A stretch of 64,000 nt of DNA from Nocardia terpenica (GTDB lineage: Bacteria; Actinomycetota; Actinomycetes; Mycobacteriales; Mycobacteriaceae). Where the stretch lies: positions 1,860,001 to 1,924,000 of the forward strand of contig NZ_JABMCZ010000003.1 in the NCBI RefSeq assembly GCF_013186535.1, in the 5' to 3' direction. Under the pieces are notes generated by a model. It searched no databases, had not been told where the DNA came from, and saw only the letters and a list, made by a program, of their open reading frames with translations. Positions 19,004 to 26,907 of this stretch are shown piece after piece. Position numbers and translations under genes: made by a program. Within the stretch, counting starts at the first letter, position 1. Each line of letters opens with the position of its first letter.

Positions 19004-19085
19004 CTTGACCGGCCCCGCCCTTTACAGGAATGTAAGGGGGCGGGGCCGGTCAAGTGGCCTCCCCGGAGGTGGTTTCCGCTGGCTG
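18977..19085. terminator. Large nested palindrome between convergent genes
   Basis: Inner arms CTTGACCGGCCCCGCCC (19004-19020) and its exact complement (19038-19054) are perfect over 17 bp, continued by TACA/TGTA near the loop. Outer arms CAGCCAGCGGAAA (18977-18989) and TTTCCGCTGGCTG (19073-19085) are also perfect. It lies between the IS110 transposase and the convergent secreted-protein gene, so it could act as a strong bidirectional terminator for the latter, and may also be the sequence the IS110 element targeted. Confidence 0.6.
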
Positions 19086-19140
19086 TCTGTGTTGTAGCCA
19101 GCCGCCACTTCCTGGGGTCACCGGCCGGTGCTCGATCAGA

Positions 19141-19620
19141 TCAGTAGTCGCAGAGCTTGATCCAGTTGAAGTCGGTCTTGGGGTTGTTCAGGTCGTCGGA
19201 GTCGTGCCGCTTGTCCAGCAGGTACAGCCCGGCCCCTGACACGTACGGGACGGCCAGGTCGAAGTCCTTGGCGCGGTAGATCACCCACTTGGTGTGGCGG
19301 GCGCCGATGATCCGGGCGTGCTCCTCATCGCTCAGGAAACCGCCGAAGCTGAAGTCGTGGTCCTCGGATTCGACCGTGCCGTTCGAGGTGTAGGCGTACT
19401 GATAGGTGTGGGCGTAGAAGAACCCACGGCGATCCACTGTGCCCGAACAGGTTCCGGTCGCCGTATCGGTGGCTGCGCCGGAGTCGTCGTCGGCGGGCGA
19501 GGTGGGCGACGCGGTCCCGCCGGACGAGCCCGTACCGATATCGGCCTGGGCCGGAGCCACGGGCAGCATCGCGACGGCGACCAGCGCCGCGCCGACGACC
19601 AGACGAGAGACGAGTTTCAC
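19141..19620 (-). CDS. Secreted hypothetical protein
   Basis: A 159-residue protein of unknown function. The N-terminus is a clear signal peptide (KLVSRLVVGAALVAVAMLPVAPAQA, cleavage after AQA), followed by a low-complexity SSGGTASPTSPADDDSGAATD linker and a C-terminal domain rich in aromatic and charged residues with two cysteines, in TGTCSGTV and KLCDY, that could form a disulfide. GTG 19620 is chosen because it begins right at the basic n-region and has GAGAAAGG upstream; an ATG 57 bp earlier would bury the signal sequence. It ends ~55 bp from the large palindrome, a likely terminator. Confidence 0.6.
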   Translation of the reverse strand: MKLVSRLVVGAALVAVAMLPVAPAQADIGTGSSGGTASPTSPADDDSGAATDTATGTCSGTVDRRGFFYAHTYQYAYTSNGTVESEDHDFSFGGFLSDEEHARIIGARHTKWVIYRAKDFDLAVPYVSGAGLYLLDKRHDSDDLNNPKTDFNWIKLCDY

Positions 19621-19825
19621 GGTGAGCAGGCCTTTCTCGAAAAATCCACGGCGCACGGTGTGCGCCGCTTGATTCATCGGTACCGGCCGTAACTTTGTGA
19701 CCGATACGTCGTGGTGACGACCGCGTGGAGCCGGCGCAGGATCGCTGCGGCGATTACGGCCTGGGCTCGAGTAGAGGTGAGCGGGTTGATGTCTCGGGTG
19801 GTCGGGTGCTGGGCATCGGTCGAGC

Positions 19826-20809
19826 TCATACCTTCGACCGGGCGACAACCAATCCCGAGATGACATCCTCCACCGCCAGCCCGACGGACTTGAACACTGT
19901 CACTTCCCCGGCGGTCCGGCGTCCTTCGATGCGGCCCAGCAGAACGTTCCCTACCTCCCCGATGATCGACGAGCTGTCGATCAAACCTTCGTCGATCGGC
20001 ACGCGGATATCTTCGGACTCGGCCAATACCGATTCGAGCGAGTCGACATAGACCCTCGACTCGGCTACTACGGCCGAAGTCGCCTCTCGATACTCCGGGA
20101 GAGAGCCCCCTATCAAATTCAGATGAGCGCCGTCGGTGAGGTCACCTCGATCGATCAAGGGCTCACGAGATGACGTGGCCGCGCAAATTATTTCGGCACC
20201 CCGCAGTGCCTCCGATGGGGTCTCCGAGGGAATCACGTCGATCGACAGACCGAAACGAGCCCAGTCCATGAAGTTGCGCAAGTTGGATTCGGATGGACTC
20301 CAGGCACGCACAGACCTCAAACGCCGAACATAGGACAGCGCCTCCAAGTGACTTCGCGCCTGGACGCCGCTACCCAATATCGCCAAACTGGTGGCGTCCC
20401 CACGGCTCAGCAGGCTCGTCGCTACGGCAGTCACCGCGGCGGTACGAATCGCGGTGACAGCCCCGGCGTCGATGATGCCGATCGGAAAACCACGATCATC
20501 GAACACTATGATCACGCCGATATGCAGCGGAAGGCTCGACCTCGAGTTTTCCGGCTTCAGTATCGTCGCCTTCAAGCCGAATCCGGACAGCTCGTCCCCT
20601 CCGGCGATATAGCACGGCATGGTGCCGAGAAGATCGGAACGGCCACGAGGGCGGGTTATGGTTCGAAGAGGCTGTTCCACTCGACCGCCCGAGAATCTTC
20701 GCATGGCTTCGGCCATCAGCGGGATAGCCTTCCACATGGGAAGGGCTCTCCGCACGGCCGCCGCGTCGAAAAAGGGGGGAGCCGCAACTCCGTTACGTGT
20801 GGTCAGCAC
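19826..20809 (-). CDS. Ornithine cyclodeaminase / mu-crystallin family enzyme
   Basis: A 327-residue NAD(P)-dependent enzyme of the OCD/mu-crystallin family, whose members deaminate ornithine to proline, reduce ketimines, or make opine-like amines (SbnB type). The catalytic Lys region is GFGLKATILKPENS, the substrate loop is GVIIVFDDRGFPIGIIDAGAVTAIRTAAVTAVAT, and the Rossmann motif is LAILGSGVQARSHLEAL. GTG 20809 has AAAGG at good spacing; the frame extends to 20848. It is the most promoter-distal gene of the leftward amino-acid cluster, separated from the 2OG oxygenase by a hairpin at 20898-20934. In this setting it may act on a product of the KamA enzyme; the substrate is not known. Confidence 0.85.
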   Translation of the reverse strand: MLTTRNGVAAPPFFDAAAVRRALPMWKAIPLMAEAMRRFSGGRVEQPLRTITRPRGRSDLLGTMPCYIAGGDELSGFGLKATILKPENSRSSLPLHIGVIIVFDDRGFPIGIIDAGAVTAIRTAAVTAVATSLLSRGDATSLAILGSGVQARSHLEALSYVRRLRSVRAWSPSESNLRNFMDWARFGLSIDVIPSETPSEALRGAEIICAATSSREPLIDRGDLTDGAHLNLIGGSLPEYREATSAVVAESRVYVDSLESVLAESEDIRVPIDEGLIDSSSIIGEVGNVLLGRIEGRRTAGEVTVFKSVGLAVEDVISGLVVARSKV

Positions 20810-20897
20810 GCAATGCCTTTCATGGTCGATACCGCCGCGAACCCGCACCCATGTTTCATGATCAGCCGATGACCGCGAATCGTCGGAAGCGAAGGAT

Positions 20898-20934
20898 CTG
20901 AGCGCGACGGGAATTCTCCGCCCACCGCGCTCAG
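20898..20934. terminator. Hairpin between 2OG oxygenase and OCD-like gene
   Basis: Perfect 9-bp arms CTGAGCGCG (20898-20906) and CGCGCTCAG (20926-20934) with a 19-bp loop lie in the 150-bp gap between the oxygenase stop and the OCD-like start. No T-run follows on the minus strand. It could attenuate read-through or process the transcript so that the last gene is expressed at a lower level. Confidence 0.5.
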
Positions 20935-20959
20935 GTCTTATCGTCGGGTAAGTCTGCGG

Positions 20960-21988
20960 TCAGCTCAGCTGTGACCGGATGGCCGCGGCGGCGCTGACCG
21001 GGGCAAGGTCGACTCCCGTGCGGCGGCAGTATCCCAGTGCGTCCTGCTGAGCGCGGCGCAGCCTGACGAACCCGCCGAGCGACGGCAACAAGCCGTCCTC
21101 GGCCGCAATATGCCAGAACTCGTTCGTATCGTCATGGGGCAGCAGCGGGCACCAGAACGACAGCACGGCGCTGATGCGTCTTCCGGTCGTCACGGGCGTA
21201 ACGGCGTGCCAGATCGCGCTTCCCCGGGTATACACCGTGTCGCCCATCGCGGTAAACGGCGCACGGAAAACCTGAGGGTGCGCCGCTGCGTCCGTGGTGA
21301 TAGCGTTCTTCTCTTTTTGGAACCTGTCGCGGTGGCCCTGGTAGATGAGTAGTTCACCACCGGTGAATTCGGTGGGTTGCGCGAGCTGCATGACGAAGAC
21401 ATAGGTCATCCCGTCGTAATGCCACTTCGCTACCTGTGATTCTTCGACCTTGTTTATTCGGACCTTTTTGTCATCGAAGTAGTTGATGCATACGCCGGGG
21501 TTCACCAGCGGATGGGGGACGAGTGGGACGCCTGCGATCGCGGATACCCTGCACAGGAGTCCTTCGTCGTGCATCATCTCATTGATGAATCGAGACATGG
21601 ATGTGGCATTTCGCACGCGGCGACTGACGATGTAATCGTCATCGGGTGCGCGGTCGGCGAGCGCCTCGCACACGGTGCGGAAAGCGGAGACTCCCTCGGT
21701 GGTCAGCAGCCGATGCGGCGCCGAATATGCCCATCGGTCTCGATATTTTCCGAGCGCGCTCATTTCACGCTCGCCATACCCGAAATCCTCCAATCGCAGG
21801 CGTGCCACGTCGAGGTCGACCGCAGTCTCGACGAAGCTGCTCTGCCACCGCGGTTCGGCCTCGGGCGGCAGCGGCGGTCTGTTCCACTCGCTCCTGCGCA
21901 GCGCACGACGCAGACGAATGAATCCGACGCGCCGAGCGCCTACCGAACCTTCCGGGGCACGTGCGTCTGCTTCCTTTTTCTTGATCAT
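20960..21988 (-). CDS. Fe(II)/2-oxoglutarate-dependent oxygenase
   Basis: A 342-residue putative dioxygenase. The C-terminal half has the facial triad and co-substrate residues in order: KWHYDGMTYVF (HxD), FTGGELLIYQGHRDRF, GDTVYTRGSAIWHAVTPVTTGRRISAVLSFW (distal His and the Arg that binds 2-oxoglutarate). The N-terminal ~150 residues are not a family I recognise and probably form the substrate lid. ATG 21988 is preceded by GGGGGAAG and overlaps the upstream HAD gene stop by 4 bp, so the two are coupled. A much longer frame in phase with it is only a GC-rich extension overlapping the HAD gene. It probably hydroxylates or desaturates an amino-acid-derived intermediate made by this cluster. Confidence 0.75.
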   Translation of the reverse strand: MIKKKEADARAPEGSVGARRVGFIRLRRALRRSEWNRPPLPPEAEPRWQSSFVETAVDLDVARLRLEDFGYGEREMSALGKYRDRWAYSAPHRLLTTEGVSAFRTVCEALADRAPDDDYIVSRRVRNATSMSRFINEMMHDEGLLCRVSAIAGVPLVPHPLVNPGVCINYFDDKKVRINKVEESQVAKWHYDGMTYVFVMQLAQPTEFTGGELLIYQGHRDRFQKEKNAITTDAAAHPQVFRAPFTAMGDTVYTRGSAIWHAVTPVTTGRRISAVLSFWCPLLPHDDTNEFWHIAAEDGLLPSLGGFVRLRRAQQDALGYCRRTGVDLAPVSAAAAIRSQLS

Positions 21989-22674
21989 TTCTTCCCCCTT
22001 CGTGATGGGATTGATACACCGCCCGACAGCCTGAGTCGGCGCTCGTCCTGGGTTCCGGACATTCTCAGCCCGGTGAAGTCGTGGATCCTGGCCGACAGTT
22101 CCCCTGAATAGTGGGCCGCGGTCGGCCCCACCCCTATGCAGCGAATGCCGGCGGCCCGAGCGGACGCGAAGCCCGCCGGGGCGTCTTCGAAGACAACGCA
22201 ATCCGCGGTCGGCGTATTCATTGTTCTCGCGGCGCGGAGATAGCACTCGGGTGCCGGTTTGCTGGCGGTGACATCCTCCGCGGACACGATGACATCGGGC
22301 GTCCTCAGTCCCGCCGCTTTCAACTTCAGCAGCGATATTTCGCGCAATCCGGAGGTGACAATCGCCCAGGGGCGTCCCGCGAGCGCATCGACGAAGCGGT
22401 CGGCGCCGGCGACCGGCAGCACCCGGCGGCAGCTGTCGATCTCCAGCTCGGTGATCAGCCCGACTTCGGTGTCCTCGTCGCGCTCGGGCACCATCGTGCG
22501 CACGATGTCCACCGTCCTTCGCCCGTGCGCGAGGCCCAGCACCTGGTGCACGGGGAGGCCGCGGCGAGCGGCCCATGCGGCGAGCGCGGTTCGGATGGCG
22601 GGCATGGAGTTCACCAGGACACCGTCGAGGTCCACGAGCACCGTGGAGCACTCCAGCGTGAACGACTGTCTCAT
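21985..22674 (-). CDS. HAD-superfamily phosphatase (beta-phosphoglucomutase-like)
   Basis: A 229-residue haloacid-dehalogenase-fold hydrolase. Motif I is VLVDLDGVLVNS (DxD nucleophile), motif II AIVTSGLRE, motif III SKPAPECY and motif IV VFEDAPAGFASARAAGI; the helical cap between motifs I and II is the C1 type found in sugar-phosphate phosphatases and phosphoglucomutases. ATG 22674 overlaps the stop of the methyltransferase gene (ATGA), and its own stop overlaps the start of the 2OG oxygenase (ATGA), so the three are translationally coupled. Its role here could be dephosphorylation of a cluster intermediate; the actual substrate is unknown. Confidence 0.85.
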   Translation of the reverse strand: MRQSFTLECSTVLVDLDGVLVNSMPAIRTALAAWAARRGLPVHQVLGLAHGRRTVDIVRTMVPERDEDTEVGLITELEIDSCRRVLPVAGADRFVDALAGRPWAIVTSGLREISLLKLKAAGLRTPDVIVSAEDVTASKPAPECYLRAARTMNTPTADCVVFEDAPAGFASARAAGIRCIGVGPTAAHYSGELSARIHDFTGLRMSGTQDERRLRLSGGVSIPSRRGKK

Positions 22675-23747
22675 CCGTCCCGTCCGTCCACCGAGATCAG
22701 GCAGATCAGCGAATGCCCGACGCCCAGTCCTTGCTGGGAACGGAACTCCAGGCTCCGCAGATCCTCGGCGAGGCAAATACGGAGTTCTGCACTCTTGCCG
22801 GTATTTCGTTCGGTGTCGGCACAGCGGCGGACGGAGGCGTTCCAGGAGGATGCGAAACTCGTGAAGAATCGACCTACATCGGCCGGGGCGTCGTAACGCG
22901 GAACCACAAAGAGAAGATCATCGAGATCGAAGGTCGTGTCCCCCTGGAACAAGCGATTGACCAGAGAACGATACGGACGCACCTCCGAACTGAAGGTGCC
23001 TGTCGCTGTGTGCCTGCCCACGCTGATCGATCGGTCGAAGAATTCGATCTTGTACGGTTTCACGGCGGATCGCTGCCCGGCCGCCGCTATTACAGCGGCC
23101 AATTCCTTGCCGGAGTAGAAGCTCATGTCCGCCCGCGGAGGACGATCGCCGCCGTGGAAGAACGTCATCTCGTAGGTCCATTGATCGAATGCCCAGTGCG
23201 GAGCCCATTCGATTGAATATCGGCCCAAGACATCCACGACGACCACGGATCGTGTCCGGTTCTTGACGATCGTGCGGAAGATGTCGGCCAGGACGGATTC
23301 GAGTTCGGACCGGCTGAGATGGGAGTACGGCACACCACTGGACAAATACAGCTCGGCGGGCCGGGCGGGGACCCCGTCCCGCACGTCGGCCAGCACAAAG
23401 CCGACCCCGGCTCGGCCGCGATGGGCGGCACGCGCGATATCGAGCATGCTCGGATCCACATCCAGGCCGAGGTACTCGACGACAGGAGGTATCGGACACA
23501 CTTCGAGTGCGCCATCCAGCAAGCGCAGCGCATCACCCGTACCGCTGCCGATATCGATCACCCGGAGCTCGATGGGCGACATCGCACCGACCTCGTTCGC
23601 CGCTCTGGCGAAAATGCTCTGAGAGAAACGTTCTTCCCAATTCCTTTTCACCGCATCGCGGCGGGCGGGTGAAAGATAATGCGTTGCGGCCGCAGAATAC
23701 AGCGTGCTGGTACTGGAATCGTCTTGTATCGCCATAGGCTCGGCCAT
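22671..23747 (-). CDS. Class I SAM-dependent methyltransferase
   Basis: A 358-residue Rossmann methyltransferase. Motif I is RVIDIGSGTGDALRLLDG (around residue 64), followed by YLGLDVDPSMLDIARAA (acidic loop binding the ribose) and VGFVLADVRDGVP. The C-terminal ~150 residues, with HWAFDQWTYEMTFFHGGDRPP and SFYSGKELAAVI, look like the acceptor domain seen in large small-molecule N- or O-methyltransferases; a link to the EgtD/histidine-betaine group is possible but not clear to me. First gene of a tightly coupled trio with the HAD phosphatase and 2OG oxygenase. GCAGGAGTCTGCT precedes the ATG. A TATAAT box lies 24 bp upstream. Confidence 0.75.
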   Translation of the reverse strand: MAEPMAIQDDSSTSTLYSAAATHYLSPARRDAVKRNWEERFSQSIFARAANEVGAMSPIELRVIDIGSGTGDALRLLDGALEVCPIPPVVEYLGLDVDPSMLDIARAAHRGRAGVGFVLADVRDGVPARPAELYLSSGVPYSHLSRSELESVLADIFRTIVKNRTRSVVVVDVLGRYSIEWAPHWAFDQWTYEMTFFHGGDRPPRADMSFYSGKELAAVIAAAGQRSAVKPYKIEFFDRSISVGRHTATGTFSSEVRPYRSLVNRLFQGDTTFDLDDLLFVVPRYDAPADVGRFFTSFASSWNASVRRCADTERNTGKSAELRICLAEDLRSLEFRSQQGLGVGHSLICLISVDGRDG

Positions 23748-23770
23748 AGCAGACTCCTGCCGTAGAAATT

Positions 23771-23776
23771 ATTATA
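23771..23776 (-). promoter_or_regulatory. Consensus -10 box (TATAAT) before the methyltransferase gene
   Basis: On the minus strand a perfect TATAAT stands in an AT-rich patch that is unusual for this GC-rich window, 24 bp upstream of the methyltransferase ATG. No good -35 hexamer is seen. It would give the methyltransferase, HAD and 2OG genes their own promoter within the larger leftward cluster. Confidence 0.4.
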
Positions 23777-23786
23777 ATATTTTCTC

Positions 23787-23807
23787 GAGCGAGTCGGGAG
23801 CTCGCTC
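23787..23807. promoter_or_regulatory. Inverted repeat GAGCGAG-7-CTCGCTC
   Basis: Perfect 7-bp arms with a 7-bp loop directly upstream of the TATAAT box and 13 bp after the EamA stop. It may be an operator for the internal promoter or a weak terminator of the upstream transcript; no T-run supports the latter. Confidence 0.45.
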
Positions 23808-23819
23808 CGATCGGTTACT

Positions 23820-24752
23820 CTACTGTTCCCGAATATTCAATAGTTCGCTTGCGGGATCATGCTCCGGGACCTTTTCCGGCTCGCTCTCCGGCTGTAGAGC
23901 CAGTAGCACGGAGAGCAGGCAGACGGCCATGCCGACAATGGCCAGTGGCGCGATTCTGTCGCCGAACATGAGAAGAGCCCACAGCGCGATGGTCGGCGGT
24001 GTCAGATAAATCAAGCTCGTCATCCTGGCAATGCTCATCCGTCGAACACCCAGCCAGTAGAAGCCATAACCACCGAAAATGGAAACCGCGAACCACCCCA
24101 CCGCGAGCCAGAAGGTGCCGTCACCGGGCGGGGCTCCCTCGCCCGCGACCAGGCTGAGCACCGTGAAAAGGACGGCGCTGGCCACGCATTGCACGGTCAA
24201 ACCGCCGGTCAGGTCCGTGTGCGCGCCTGCCCGTCGCTCGAGCATGGTGGCTGCGACCAGACCGGCCATGCCCGCGAACGGGAGGCCGAAGGCCCACCAC
24301 GGAGCATCATGCGGCCGGCCGAGATCGCCCCCGACCACCAGGGCGACTCCGGCCAGGCCGACAATCAACCCGGCCCACTGCCGACGCGATACCTGTTCCC
24401 CGAGCACCGGACCTGCCACGGCCGAGGAGACGATGGGTTGTAGCGCCGCGATCAAGGCCACTGTCCCGGCGCCCACCCCCAGTTCTATTGCCTTGACCGT
24501 GCCGAGAGCTATGCCGCCCACACCGAGAATGCCGACGGCAATCTGTACCACAATGTCACGGGGGGACATCCTCGGAGTTCGACGGAACAGTTGCACGGCG
24601 ACCAAGATGGCCGCCGCTATCACAAAGCGCCACATGAGGAGCGGATAGGTACCGGCCTCGTGAGCGCCCAGCCTGGCGCCGATGAAACCGGAACTCCACA
24701 TGATGACGAAGCCGACGCTTATCCATACATTCACGCTGTAGATCCGCTTCAC
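23820..24752 (-). CDS. EamA/DMT-superfamily transporter
   Basis: A ~310-residue inner-membrane protein with about ten hydrophobic segments in two EamA repeats (first SVGFVIMWSSGFIGARLGAHEA, second GLPFAGMAGLVAATMLERRAG with FWLAVGWFAVSIFGGYGFYWLGVRRM). The family exports amino acids and small metabolites by drug/metabolite antiport. GTG 24752 is chosen because AGGAG lies six bases ahead; a TTG further upstream is less likely. The gene starts only 23 bp after the KamA stop, so it belongs to the same transcript and probably exports the cluster's final amino-acid product or removes an intermediate. Ends with an acidic cytoplasmic tail. Confidence 0.85.
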   Translation of the reverse strand: MKRIYSVNVWISVGFVIMWSSGFIGARLGAHEAGTYPLLMWRFVIAAAILVAVQLFRRTPRMSPRDIVVQIAVGILGVGGIALGTVKAIELGVGAGTVALIAALQPIVSSAVAGPVLGEQVSRRQWAGLIVGLAGVALVVGGDLGRPHDAPWWAFGLPFAGMAGLVAATMLERRAGAHTDLTGGLTVQCVASAVLFTVLSLVAGEGAPPGDGTFWLAVGWFAVSIFGGYGFYWLGVRRMSIARMTSLIYLTPPTIALWALLMFGDRIAPLAIVGMAVCLLSVLLALQPESEPEKVPEHDPASELLNIREQ

Positions 24753-24775
24753 GGTTTTCTCCTGCCCGGGTCGGA

Positions 24776-26080
24776 TCAATCCGTTTCAAAGGGGAATCGG
24801 TCGGCGAAGGCGGGGGTGAGCTGGTCCAACCACACCGCGGCCGGATCGTATTTCGCGAAGAACGGCCGGTTGACCAGCTCCGGATCGCGAGCCTGGATGA
24901 AATGTAGCTGGAAGACCTGGTCGCCGTTCACCTCCACCAGTCCGTCCACGCACACTTTGCCGGGGGTGGCCGACATCGACGGGCCGCGGACGGTCCGCGC
25001 CAGCCCGGAGACGTTCTTGTAGGCGTTCCGGAAGATTTCGTAGGCGCGGGTGAGCGGCACGGCGAAGTAGTCCCGCGGTCCGGTGTCTCGTTCCACGAAC
25101 ATGTAGTAGGGCACGGCACCGAGCCGAACCTGATTGCGCCACATCGTTTCCCAAATCCGAGGTTCGTCGTTGATCGACCGGATCAGCGGTGCTTGGGTGC
25201 GGATGGTGGCGCCGGTGCCGGTGATCCGGCGCATGGCCTCGGCCACCACCGGTGGCTCCAGCTCGCGTGGGTGGCTGAAGTGAGCCATGAAGGCGAGGTT
25301 CTTGCCGGCGGCGCGGACGCGCTCGAACAGTTGAAGCATGTCGTCGGCGTCCGGGTCGGTGACGAACTTCTGTGGCCAGTAGGCCAGGGATTTGGTGCCG
25401 ATCCTGATCGACTCCAGCTGCTCCAGCCGCAGCAGCGGATCCACGTAACGACGCAGTACCGGCTCACTCATGATCATCGCGTCGCCGCCGGTGATGAGGA
25501 CGCTGGTGACTTCCGGGTGCGCGGTCACGTAGCCGACCAGCCGATCCATGTTTCCACCGGCGATCTTGAGGTCGGGCTCGCCGACGAACTGCGCCCAGCG
25601 GAAGCAATACGTGCAGTAGGCGTGACACGTTTGGCCTCGGTCCGGGAAGAAGAGCACCGTCTCGCGGTACTTGTGCTGCATTCCAGGCAGGCGTTCGTCG
25701 TCCTGCTCGGGTACGTTGAGCTGCCGTTGCCCGGCCGGGTGCGGGTTGAGCCTCATGCGCACGGCATGCGCGGCGGCCTCGATATCCGGTCGAGGGGCTC
25801 TGGCGGTCAACAGATCCGCGATGACGGCGACGTCCTCGGCCGGCAACATGTCCGCCTGAGGGAAGACCAGCCGGTAGATCGGATCATCGGGCGCGGCAGA
25901 CCAGTCGATGAGCTCGTCGACAACGTAACCGTTGGTGCGGAACGGCAGTACGGTCGCGACGGCTCTGACGGCGAGGCGCTCGGCCGCGGAGAGCCCGGCC
26001 CGCGAAGTCAGCTCGTCGAGGTGCCTGGTGGTGTAGGCCCGGAAACTCCGGACCGGCGGGTGGGTTGTCGCAGCGGTCAC
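24776..26080 (-). CDS. KamA-family radical SAM aminomutase (lysine 2,3-aminomutase-like)
   Basis: A 434-residue PLP- and [4Fe-4S]/SAM-dependent enzyme. Members move an amino group from C2 to C3 of lysine, glutamate or related amino acids. The cluster motif is CHAYCTYCF (CxxxCxxC), inside GQTCHAYCTYCFRWAQFVGE; ITGGDAMIMS is the SAM-binding GGD region; PYYMFVERDTGPRDYFAVPL and SATPGKVCVDG are the C-terminal substrate/PLP region, with the Lys of PGK as probable PLP ligand. GTG 26080 has GAGAGGGGGG upstream; ATG 26131 is the alternative and would overlap the TSUP gene. Whether lysine is the substrate cannot be told. Its neighbours suggest a beta-amino-acid pathway. Confidence 0.85.
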   Translation of the reverse strand: MTAATTHPPVRSFRAYTTRHLDELTSRAGLSAAERLAVRAVATVLPFRTNGYVVDELIDWSAAPDDPIYRLVFPQADMLPAEDVAVIADLLTARAPRPDIEAAAHAVRMRLNPHPAGQRQLNVPEQDDERLPGMQHKYRETVLFFPDRGQTCHAYCTYCFRWAQFVGEPDLKIAGGNMDRLVGYVTAHPEVTSVLITGGDAMIMSEPVLRRYVDPLLRLEQLESIRIGTKSLAYWPQKFVTDPDADDMLQLFERVRAAGKNLAFMAHFSHPRELEPPVVAEAMRRITGTGATIRTQAPLIRSINDEPRIWETMWRNQVRLGAVPYYMFVERDTGPRDYFAVPLTRAYEIFRNAYKNVSGLARTVRGPSMSATPGKVCVDGLVEVNGDQVFQLHFIQARDPELVNRPFFAKYDPAAVWLDQLTPAFADRFPFETD

Positions 26081-26114
26081 CGTGTCACCCCCCTCTCGTG
26101 GGTTTTGTTGCGGT

Positions 26115-26885
26115 TCAGTGGAATTGGTCATAGCCGAGCTTCAGGATCAGCGATATCGCCGTGCAGATCAGTACGGTGCGGACGAACGCGCCGCCCCGCC
26201 GCAGGGTCGTGATCGAGCCGAGCCGTGCGCCGACCGCACTGGCGATCGCCATTGCGAGACCGGCGCCCCACATCACATGGCCCTGCAGCGCGAAGACCGT
26301 GAGTGCCCCGGCGTTGGTGCCGGTATTGACGATCTTCGCCAGGGCGGAGCTGTGCAGGAAATCCGTGCCGACGATGCTCGCGAACGTCAGAACGAGGAAG
26401 GTTCCGGTCCCCGGGCCGAGGATGCCGTCGTAGAAACCGATGGCCACCCCGGCGACCGTGACCGCGAGGACAGCGCGTAGCGCGTGTCGCGGTACCGCCC
26501 GCTCGGTCGCCCCGAAACGACGCCGCAGCACGACGATCGCCAGCACCGCCGTCAGGACGATGAGAACCATCGGCCGCAGTACCGCCGAGGGCATGGCGCC
26601 CGCGCACGCCGCCCCGGCGGCCGCCGCGCCGATTCCGAGCAGGCCGGCCGTGCATGCGATGCGGCGGTCCGCCGCCAGGCGCCGGGTGTAGGTCAGCGCG
26701 GCCATCGACATGCCGGCCGCGGATGCCAGTTTGTTCGTTCCGAGAAGAGTGGCGACCGGTGCACCGGGAACCGCGATCATGAGTGCCGGAAGTTGTAGTA
26801 GCCCGCCGCCGCCCACAACGGAATCGACCCAGCCCGCGGCGAAGGCGGCGGTAGGCAGCAGAACCGCGACAGTGGCGAAATTCAT
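26115..26885 (-). CDS. TSUP-family (TauE/SafE) membrane permease
   Basis: A 256-residue membrane protein with 7-8 hydrophobic segments and the TSUP signatures GWVDSVVGGGGLLQLPALM near the N-terminus and GFYDGILGPGTGTFLVLTF in the second half. The family moves sulfite, sulfonates and other small organic anions. ATG 26885 begins at the first transmembrane segment. It lies between the oxygenase and aminomutase genes of the same leftward transcript, 22 bp after the former, so it is probably an importer or exporter for a substrate or side product of the pathway. The anion is not known; a sulfur-containing amino acid is one possibility. Confidence 0.85.
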   Translation of the reverse strand: MNFATVAVLLPTAAFAAGWVDSVVGGGGLLQLPALMIAVPGAPVATLLGTNKLASAAGMSMAALTYTRRLAADRRIACTAGLLGIGAAAAGAACAGAMPSAVLRPMVLIVLTAVLAIVVLRRRFGATERAVPRHALRAVLAVTVAGVAIGFYDGILGPGTGTFLVLTFASIVGTDFLHSSALAKIVNTGTNAGALTVFALQGHVMWGAGLAMAIASAVGARLGSITTLRRGGAFVRTVLICTAISLILKLGYDQFH

Positions 26886-26907
26886 TTGTGTTCGCTGTGT
26901 GCGGCGT

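Larger units (their letters stand above)
17583..19045 (+). mobile_element. Intact IS110-family insertion sequence (boundaries inferred)
   Basis: The element is defined by its intact transposase and by a shared sequence at both presumed ends: ATGTAAGGGGCGGGG at 17583-17597 and ATGTAAGGGGGCGGGG at 19030-19045, differing by one G. The span of about 1.45 kb fits the family. The transposase is close to the left end (about 80 bp leader), leaving ~340 bp of non-coding DNA on the right, where some IS110 relatives (IS1111 type) encode their guide RNA. True ends need comparison with an empty site. Confidence 0.55.
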
